Assembly (NCBI GenBank): GCA_035552275.1
Contig: DASZLR010000122.1
Location: 1-17,333 of the forward strand
DNA from: DASVLX01 sp035552275
GTDB lineage: Bacteria > Actinomycetota > Actinomycetes > Mycobacteriales > Pseudonocardiaceae
Direction of reading: 5' to 3'
DNA length: 17,333 nucleotides
This document shows positions 12,056 through 17,333 of the stretch, in pieces. Position 1 is the first letter of the stretch. Every line of letters begins with the position of its first letter. The position numbers and the translations under genes are program-made. The notes beneath the pieces are model-generated. The model was not told where the DNA came from and made no database searches. It was given only the letters and a program-made list of their open reading frames with translations.

Positions 12056-14401
12056 TCAGGGCTCTCGGTGCCGCTCCCGCGTCACCCACGCCGCGATCTG
12101 GGCGCGTGAGTTGAAGCCGAGCTTGCCGAGAATGTTGTCCACATGGGTCGACGCGGTCCGCGGCGAAATGACCAGTTCTTCGGCGATCCGCCGGTTGGTC
12201 AGGCCCCGCGCGACCAACTCGGCGACCTCGCGTTCCCGTGGGGTCAGCGGATTTTTCGGGGTGGCGGCCGGCGCGGTGGCCGGCGTCGCCGAGTCGCCGA
12301 GCACGAACCGGACGGCGTCGTCGTGCGACATGGCCCGGCCGCGCCGGTAGTGCCGCCGATGCTCCTGCTCGCCCAGGGCCGCGAACACCTGTCCGGCGAC
12401 CTCGACAGCGTGCTCGGTGAACCGGCTGAAATTGCGGGCATCGGTGCCGATGGCCTTCAACATGGCGCTGCTGATCCCGAACAGGGTGGCCGCGCGGACC
12501 ATGCGGCCCTGGTGCGCCGCTGCCCAGCCAAGCGTTTGCACGGCGTGCGGTTCGGCCGAGCGGTTGCCCAGCACCTGGTGCAGCCGGAACGCCGTCAGCG
12601 CGGCCTGTTCGGCGGCATCCGGGTAGCCGTGCAGCTCTTCGACGAGGCCCAGCGCCCACCAGTCCCAGGCCCGCCAGAACAGCTCGCCGCTGGCCTCGGC
12701 CGCCGTGATGCTCGCGCGGAACATCGCGCGGGCGTCCTCGATCGTGCCCGTCAACGCGGTGGCGTGCCGGTAGTGGTATGCGGCGTAGTCCTCGCCGGGT
12801 CGCATCCCGTGCCGACGAAACACCGCCCGCGCGGCGGCTGCCTGTTCGGCGGCTGGGATGTCCGGCTCGGTCCCGAAGTAGAGGTTGGCCACCGCGCGGG
12901 CCACATCCGCGTAGGCGGCGGCGATGTCGTCGCCGGTGCTCCTGGCCAACTCCTGACCGGCGCGCACGTCGGCCAGCGTCGCGGACACGTCGCCCTGGAG
13001 CATGGCGCACCAGGTCCGCAGCCGGAGGCTCAGCGCGCGTTCCGGGGCCCGCGGCGGCACGGCGGCCATCAGCTTGGTCAGCCACTTTCGCGCCTCGTTC
13101 AGCAGTCCGCGCACGGTCCAGTACGCGTCGAGCTGGTTGGCCATCCGCAGTCCGACGATGGCCTCCCCGGCCGTGCCGGCGCAGTAGTCCAGCGCCACCC
13201 GGATGTTGGCGTGCTCCCGGGAGATCCGCCGGATCCAGTCCACCTGGTCGGGGCCCGGCCACCCGGCCTCGTAGCGAGCGGTCAGACCGGCGCACCAGTC
13301 CCGGTGCCGACGCGCGACCCGCGTGGTCTCCCCAAGCTCGGCCAGCCGCTCGGCGCCGTACTCGCGCAGCGTCTCCAGCATCCGGTAGCGGAACTCCCCG
13401 CCGGTCCCGCCGGTCTCGGCGCCGACCAGCAGCGACTTGTCCACCAGGCCGTGCACGGTGTCCAGCACGTCCTCGCGCCGGATTCCGGCGCCGCCGCACA
13501 CCTCCTCGGCCGCGGCCAGGTCGAATCCGCCGGCGAACACCGAGGCGCGGGCCAGCACGAGCCGCTCGGACGCCGAACACAGCGTGTAGCTCCAGTCGAT
13601 CAGTGCCCGCAGCGCCCGGTGCCGGGCCGGGCCACCACGGTTGCCCCTGGTCAGGAGGGCCAGCGGCACGGCCAGCCGCTCCCGCAGTTGGGTCACCGAC
13701 AACGACCGCAGCCGCACCGCCGCCAGCTCGATCGCCAGCGGCAGCCCGTCCAGACCACGGCACAGCGCCACGACATCGCGGTGGTTCTGCTCGGTGATGT
13801 CCAGCGACGGCAGCACTGTCCGTCCCCGATCCAGGAACAGCCGAATCGCCTCGTACCGCTCCAGTTCGGCCGGCGACCCGATGTCCTCGGCGCCGGGCAC
13901 CGCCAGCGGCGGCACGGGCAGCAGCTGTTCTCCCACGATGTCCAGGGACTGCCGGCTGGTGGCCAGCACGCTCAGCGTCGGACACCCCGCGATCAGGTCG
14001 GCCACGAACCCGGCGCAGGCCGTCACCAGATGCTCGCAGTTGTCCAGCACCAACAGGAACCGCTTGTCCCGCAGATGGTTGATGACGACATCGTGCTGTG
14101 ACCGCTCCGACTGGTCGTACAGCCCGAGTCCCGCCGCGACGGTGTTGGCCAGCAGGTCCGGCTCATGCAGTTCGGCCAGTTCGATGAACGCCACGCCATC
14201 CGGATACTCGTCGCGGATCGCCGCGACGACCCGGCCGGCCAACCGGGTCTTGCCCACCCCGCCGACCCCGGTGAGCGTCACCAGCGAGTTGGTGTCGAGC
14301 AGGATTCGTACCTGAGCCAGCTCCTGCCGGCGGCCGACATAGCTGGTCCGCTCAGCCGGGAGCGCGAGCCCACGTGGTGTCGCGGTCTCCACCGACGGCA
14401 T
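12056..14401 (-). CDS. LuxR-family transcriptional regulator with NB-ARC-type ATPase domain
   Basis: This is a large signal-transduction ATPase regulator of about 781 aa. Near the N-terminus it has Walker A TGVGGVGKT (about residues 44-52) and Walker B FLLVLDNCEHL (about 115-125), then SVLATSRQ and GLPLAIELAA, all typical of the AfsR-like/NB-ARC group in actinomycetes. The middle, from about residue 350 to 700, is alanine- and leucine-rich helical sequence that resembles TPR repeats. The C-terminus is a LuxR (GerE) helix-turn-helix, LTPREREVAELVARGLTNRRIAEELVISPR and on to about residue 775. ATG 14410 is also in frame, but GAGGA abuts it directly, whereas it lies 9 nt before ATG 14401, so 14401 is preferred. 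Such proteins usually activate nearby or secondary-metabolic genes after sensing an unknown ligand. It converges with the peptidase gene and has no operon partner. Confidence 0.95.
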   Translation of the reverse strand: MPSVETATPRGLALPAERTSYVGRRQELAQVRILLDTNSLVTLTGVGGVGKTRLAGRVVAAIRDEYPDGVAFIELAELHEPDLLANTVAAGLGLYDQSERSQHDVVINHLRDKRFLLVLDNCEHLVTACAGFVADLIAGCPTLSVLATSRQSLDIVGEQLLPVPPLAVPGAEDIGSPAELERYEAIRLFLDRGRTVLPSLDITEQNHRDVVALCRGLDGLPLAIELAAVRLRSLSVTQLRERLAVPLALLTRGNRGGPARHRALRALIDWSYTLCSASERLVLARASVFAGGFDLAAAEEVCGGAGIRREDVLDTVHGLVDKSLLVGAETGGTGGEFRYRMLETLREYGAERLAELGETTRVARRHRDWCAGLTARYEAGWPGPDQVDWIRRISREHANIRVALDYCAGTAGEAIVGLRMANQLDAYWTVRGLLNEARKWLTKLMAAVPPRAPERALSLRLRTWCAMLQGDVSATLADVRAGQELARSTGDDIAAAYADVARAVANLYFGTEPDIPAAEQAAAARAVFRRHGMRPGEDYAAYHYRHATALTGTIEDARAMFRASITAAEASGELFWRAWDWWALGLVEELHGYPDAAEQAALTAFRLHQVLGNRSAEPHAVQTLGWAAAHQGRMVRAATLFGISSAMLKAIGTDARNFSRFTEHAVEVAGQVFAALGEQEHRRHYRRGRAMSHDDAVRFVLGDSATPATAPAATPKNPLTPREREVAELVARGLTNRRIAEELVISPRTASTHVDNILGKLGFNSRAQIAAWVTRERHREP

Positions 14402-14423
14402 CCGCCCCATTCCTCGTTCGTCT

Positions 14424-14442
14424 GGACTGGCCAGTGTAGTCC
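14424..14442. promoter_or_regulatory. Promoter and dyad upstream of the LuxR-type gene
   Basis: On the minus strand TACACT (14438-14433) is a good -10, giving a leader of about 25 nt that contains the GAGGA ribosome binding site. It lies inside a dyad, GGACT...AGTCC (14424-14428 and 14438-14442), which also contains the perfect palindrome ACTGGCCAGT (14426-14435). No clear -35 is seen, as expected for an activated promoter. The dyad may bind a regulator at the promoter. Confidence 0.4.
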
Positions 14443-14547
14443 ACTCGGGACAGTCGGCGATCAGGTCGGAACTACGGTGATCGTCATGGTGTGGTCGGGT
14501 CCCGCTGGTAAGCGGCGGCCGATGTTAGCGCGGCGACCGCTCGGCGG

Positions 14548-15264
14548 TCAGCCGGACGAGGATGGCGGGTCCGGCTCGGCGGTGCTGGACGCGGCGTTCA
14601 TGCGGCGGGTGATGAGGAAAACGGCGAAGTCGGCGGCCAGTTCCAGTCGGCGGTCCTCGGCGACGGGGTCGGGTGCGATCTCCCGGCGGATCGCCTCGCC
14701 GTCGAAGGTGTGCTCCAGGGTGTTGACCAGCATCTCGAGGTCCTCTTCGGGGAAGAGTTCGGCGCCCGGCACCAGGCGGGACACCTCGACGATGTCGGCG
14801 AAGAACTGGCGCCCGGTCTCGCTGAGCCGGGTTCGCAGGTCTGGGTCGGTGCGGGCGGCCACCATGAGTTCGAACCACACGACGTTCTCCACGTTGCGGT
14901 GGCGGTCGCGCATCACCCGGAGCGCTTCGATGAGTGTCGGTTCGTGCAGTGCGGTCAACTGCTGCCTGGCCTGAATGACGTGCCGCCGGCCGACTTCGGC
15001 CGCTGTGGCGTCCATCAGGTCCAGCCGTGAGTCGAAGTGCCGGAACAGCCCGCCGCGGGACACGCCGGAGCGTTCGCAGATCATGCCGAGCGAGGCGTTG
15101 GCGTACCCCACGTCGGCGATGACGGCGATCGTCGCATCGATCAGCCGTCTGATCGTCGTCTCGCGGCGCTCCCGCTGGGTGCGCCGTCGCGGCACGCTCG
15201 GATCAACCTGGCCGCCGTCGCGCGCCTCGGTCGCCGAGGGCACGGTCGCGGCGTGGTCCTCCAT
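14548..15264 (-). CDS. TetR/AcrR-family transcriptional regulator (amidohydrolase-linked)
   Basis: This 238-aa regulator lies divergent from the amidohydrolase gene, 135 bp away, and is its likely repressor. After a hydrophilic, arginine-rich lead (RRRTQRERRETTIRRLIDAT), residues about 57-83 contain the TetR helix-turn-helix, ASLGMICERSGVSRGGLFRHF, followed by DSRLDLMDA. The rest is a helical effector-binding domain, with blocks such as WFELMVAARTDPDLRTRL and EEDLEMLVNTLEHTFDG of the kind seen in many actinobacterial TetR proteins. ATG 15264 has no ribosome binding site; TAACCT on the minus strand (15276-15271) ends 6 nt before it, so the message is probably leaderless. The two dyads at 15344-15386 are its probable operators. 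It may sense the amidohydrolase substrate or a breakdown product; this is inference from gene order. Confidence 0.94.
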   Translation of the reverse strand: MEDHAATVPSATEARDGGQVDPSVPRRRTQRERRETTIRRLIDATIAVIADVGYANASLGMICERSGVSRGGLFRHFDSRLDLMDATAAEVGRRHVIQARQQLTALHEPTLIEALRVMRDRHRNVENVVWFELMVAARTDPDLRTRLSETGRQFFADIVEVSRLVPGAELFPEEDLEMLVNTLEHTFDGEAIRREIAPDPVAEDRRLELAADFAVFLITRRMNAASSTAEPDPPSSSG

Positions 15265-15288
15265 GTGCCCAGGTTACGGGACCGATCT

Positions 15289-15343
15289 CGTGCGTATTTA
15301 GCAACTGATGCGGCTGTGTCTATCGGCCGCGTGCGTATTTAGC
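15289..15343. repeat. Two 14-bp direct repeats 41 bp apart in the tetR-amidohydrolase gap
   Basis: CGTGCGTATTTAGC occurs at 15289-15302 and 15330-15343. The second copy abuts the first TetR-type dyad. The 41-bp spacing is close to four helical turns, and the shared core is AT-rich, so these may be sites for a second protein or a duplicated promoter element of the minus-strand tetR gene. Confidence 0.7.
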
Positions 15344-15394
15344 GACCGACAGGTCTCTATCCATTGACAGTGTGAGACCGATCGGTTTCTATCC
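15344..15394. promoter_or_regulatory. Paired TetR-type operators upstream of the amidohydrolase
   Basis: Two related 19-bp segments are seen: GACCGACAGGTCTCTATCC (15344-15362) and GACCGATCGGTTTCTATCC (15376-15394). The first contains the dyad GACC-GACA-GGTC and the second the perfect palindrome ACCGATCGGT (15377-15386). Their centres are 32 bp apart, about three helical turns. ACCGAYCGGT-like dyads are typical of TetR-family operators. A consensus -35 TTGACA (15364-15369) lies between them, so a bound repressor would block the promoter. Confidence 0.65.
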
Positions 15395-15399
15395 TCCTC

Positions 15400-17211
15400 A
15401 TGGCGTGGGACACGATCATCTCGGGCGGGCGCTGGTTCGACGGCACCGGTGCGCCGTCGGCGGTGCGTCACCTGGGCATCCGGGACGGCCGGGTGGCGGT
15501 GGTGTCCACGGCGCCGCTGGACACCGTCGGCTGCCCACGGGTGATCGACGCCGCCGGGCAGTGGGTCATGCCCGGATTCATCGACATCCACACCCACTAC
15601 GACGCCGAGGTCCTGCTCGCACCAGGCCTGACCGAGTCGGTGCGGCACGGTGTGACGACCGTGCTGTTCGGTTCCTGCTCGCTGGGCACCGTGCACGTCG
15701 ATCCGCTCGACGCGGCGGACCTGTTCAGCCGGGTGGAGGCCGTGCCGCGCGAGCACGTGATCCGGGCGCTGACCGAGCACAAGTCCTGGTCTACCGCAGC
15801 GGAGTACATCGCCGCACTGGAAACGCTGCCGCTGGGCCCCAACGTGACGACCTTTCTCGGGCACTCGGACCTGCGGGCCGCGGTCATGGGGCTGGGTCGC
15901 TCCACCGATCGCACGGTCGCCCCGACTCCCGCCGAACTGCGCCGGATGCGGGACCTGCTCGCCGACGCCCTGGCCGCCGGATTCATTGGCCTGTCGGAGA
16001 TGCGCAACCCGTGGGACAAACTGGACGGTGACCGGTACCGGTCGCGCACCCTGCCCTCGACCTACGCGTCCTGGCGGGAATACCGGATGCTGCACCGGAT
16101 CGTGCGTCGCGAAGGCCGGGTCCTCCAGTCGATCCCGAACCTGACCACGCCGATCAGCCTCGTGCTCTACCTCGTCGCGTCCATGGGCTTCGGATTGCGC
16201 CGGGCGTTGAAGACCAGTTTTCTCACCGCGGCCGACGTCAAGGCCAACCCGTTGCTGCACCACACCATGGGCCCGATCGCCCGGCTGGCCAACAAGCTCG
16301 GCCGCGCCGACTTCCGCTGGCAGCATCTGCCGGTTCCGTTCGACATCTTCGCCGACGGCATCGACCTGGTGGTGTTCGAGGAACTCAGCTCCGGCGCCGC
16401 CGCGCTGCACCTGCAGGACGGGGCCCGCGACGAGCTGATGTGCGACGAGGCGTACCGCCGCCGGTTCCGCCGTGAGTACGACCGCAAATGGACGCCCCGG
16501 ATATGGCACCGCGACTTCTACGACGCGCACATCCTCGCCTGCCCTGACACCTCGGTGGTCGGCAAGACCTTCGGGCAGGTCGGCGACCAACGCGGCCTGC
16601 ACCCGGTGGACGCCTTCCTCGACCTCGTGGTGGCGCACGGCAGCGAACTCCGTTGGTACACCACGATCTCCAACCACCGGCCCAAGGTGCTCAACAAACT
16701 CTCCGCGCTGCCCGAAGTCCAGATGGGTTTCTCCGACGCCGGCGCGCACCTGCGGAACATGGCCTTCTACAACTTCCCGCTCCGGCTGCTGCGCCGCGCC
16801 CACCGGACCGGGTTCATGACCATCGAACGCGCCGTGCACCGGCTGACCGGCGAACTCGGCCGGTGGTATGGCATCGACGCGGGCACCCTTCGCGAAGGCG
16901 ACCGCGCCGACCTCGTGGTGATCAATCCCGCCGGCCTCGACACATCGGTCGACCAGCACACCGAGGCGCCGATCGACGTGTTCGGCGGCATGAACCGCAT
17001 GGTCAACCGCAACGACCACGCGGTCACCGCGACCCTGGTCGCCGGTAACCATCTTTATGGTGTCGGCGAGTTCGACCAGACGTCAGCCCAGCGGCGGACC
17101 GGTCGTTTTCTCCGTGCCGGCGAGCCTCGCGGCACCGTCGACCCGGCCACGCGTCACTCAACAACGGCCGCGCTATCAGTGAAGGCTATGCACAACCTCA
17201 ACGGAGAGTGA
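15400..17211 (+). CDS. Amidohydrolase, N-acyl-D-amino-acid deacylase-like
   Basis: This 603-aa metal-dependent hydrolase belongs to the amidohydrolase superfamily, in the D-aminoacylase/dihydroorotase-like group (amidohydrolase 3). The N-terminal small beta-sandwich (IISGGRWFDGTG, then VIDAAGQWVMPGFIDIHTHYD) leads into the metal motif HTH (H64, H66). GVTTVLFGSCSLG carries Cys93, matching the metal-bridging cysteine of D-aminoacylase. GHSDLR gives H155, and MGFSDAGAHLR gives Asp446, the usual catalytic aspartate. GTLREGDRADLVVINP closes the sandwich domain. The length is above the ~480-530 aa of typical D-aminoacylases because of a central stretch around residues 210-400. The true substrate cannot be read. 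ATG 15400 has no ribosome binding site; TATCCT ends 4 nt before it. Only 2 nt separate its stop from the following secreted-protein gene, so the two are probably cotranscribed under the divergent TetR. Confidence 0.93.
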   Translation: MAWDTIISGGRWFDGTGAPSAVRHLGIRDGRVAVVSTAPLDTVGCPRVIDAAGQWVMPGFIDIHTHYDAEVLLAPGLTESVRHGVTTVLFGSCSLGTVHVDPLDAADLFSRVEAVPREHVIRALTEHKSWSTAAEYIAALETLPLGPNVTTFLGHSDLRAAVMGLGRSTDRTVAPTPAELRRMRDLLADALAAGFIGLSEMRNPWDKLDGDRYRSRTLPSTYASWREYRMLHRIVRREGRVLQSIPNLTTPISLVLYLVASMGFGLRRALKTSFLTAADVKANPLLHHTMGPIARLANKLGRADFRWQHLPVPFDIFADGIDLVVFEELSSGAAALHLQDGARDELMCDEAYRRRFRREYDRKWTPRIWHRDFYDAHILACPDTSVVGKTFGQVGDQRGLHPVDAFLDLVVAHGSELRWYTTISNHRPKVLNKLSALPEVQMGFSDAGAHLRNMAFYNFPLRLLRRAHRTGFMTIERAVHRLTGELGRWYGIDAGTLREGDRADLVVINPAGLDTSVDQHTEAPIDVFGGMNRMVNRNDHAVTATLVAGNHLYGVGEFDQTSAQRRTGRFLRAGEPRGTVDPATRHSTTAALSVKAMHNLNGE

Positions 17212-17213
17212 TC

Positions 17214-17333
17214 ATGAAATCTCGTACTCGCAAAGTTATGGGCGCCGCGTTGGTCGCGGCTGCCGCTATCACCACAGTCAGTGTTGTGACGGGTAGTTCT
17301 GCTGGTGCGGACACGATGACGCCGGCGCGCACC
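17214..17333 (+). CDS. Secreted protein of unknown function (5' part only)
   Basis: Only the first 40 codons are in the window. ATG 17214 is preceded by GGAGAG about 5 nt away, which overlaps the end of the amidohydrolase gene. The product starts MKSRTRKV, then a hydrophobic stretch MGAALVAAAAITTVSVVTG, and SSAGA followed by DTMTP, a good signal peptidase I site (A-x-A pattern). The codons are poorer in GC at third positions (TCT, CGT, ACT, GTT) than in the genes before, which is common at the start of strongly expressed secreted proteins. No function can be assigned. Its tight link with the amidohydrolase suggests shared regulation. Confidence 0.85.
   Translation, partial: MKSRTRKVMGAALVAAAAITTVSVVTGSSAGADTMTPART

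Noticed and set aside
12143..14101. Long plus-strand open frame (652 codons) opposite the LuxR-type gene
   Set aside because: It shows no domain and has antisense-type composition; the minus-strand gene has clear ATPase and HTH motifs.
15298..17052. Long minus-strand open frame (584 codons) opposite the amidohydrolase
   Set aside because: It is low-complexity antisense of a gene with clear metal-binding motifs.

Overview
The window is high-GC DNA with GTG/TTG-compatible starts and dense GC-rich third positions. It carries an actinobacterial-type 5S rRNA and a full-length two-domain GlnE, so the host is almost certainly an actinomycete. The mix of DrrAB-type exporter, sedolisin-like secreted protease, large LuxR-family ATPase regulator and several TetR regulators suits a soil actinomycete, perhaps near Pseudonocardiales; that order-level guess is weak.

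Layout. (1) 22-1128: the 3' end of an rRNA operon (5S rRNA, then a long hairpin) and a GNAT acetyltransferase. (2) 1179-4139: glnE, which adjusts glutamine synthetase activity to nitrogen status. It converges, 4 nt apart, with (3) a divergently regulated exporter locus: a DrrA-like ATPase and a DrrB-like permease on the minus strand, and a TetR regulator on the plus strand, with all start signals packed into about 52 bp.

(4) 6654-10304 is the most unusual part. The 3' end of that tetR gene (repeat B, 181 bp) occurs again at 8254-8435, and a 138-bp promoter-like block (repeat A) occurs at 8124-8261 and 10167-10304. The region therefore reads as two tandem units with the same borders (B-cargo-A) and unrelated cargo: a DUF4143-type AAA ATPase in unit 1, and an XRE-ImmA/IrrE metallopeptidase plus a PIN-domain protein in unit 2. 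The A/B' join lies exactly at an octamer, GCAGGACG, which also marks the start of unit 1 and the end of unit 2. Repeat A sits just upstream of both cargo start codons and contains three or four iterons with a period of about 23 bp. The simplest reading is a cassette-like site in which toxin-antitoxin or defence-type cargo is exchanged between a constant promoter side and a constant tetR 3' end. No integrase or transposase is visible.

(5) 10305-12050: a comparatively AT-rich leader, a secreted S53 (sedolisin) serine peptidase without the usual long propeptide domain, and an inverted repeat enclosing three 17-bp tandem repeats. (6) 12056-14401: a large LuxR-family regulator on the minus strand. 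(7) 14548-17333: a TetR regulator divergent from an N-acyl-D-amino-acid deacylase-like amidohydrolase, with paired TetR-type operators between them. A secreted protein of unknown function follows the amidohydrolase and runs off the window.

Several first genes (glnE, both tetR genes, the exporter ATPase) have a plausible -10 hexamer only 6-9 nt before the start codon and no ribosome binding site, which suggests leaderless transcripts. Genes inside operons or for secreted products have clear Shine-Dalgarno sequences. All functional assignments are from reading the sequence only; no database search was run.
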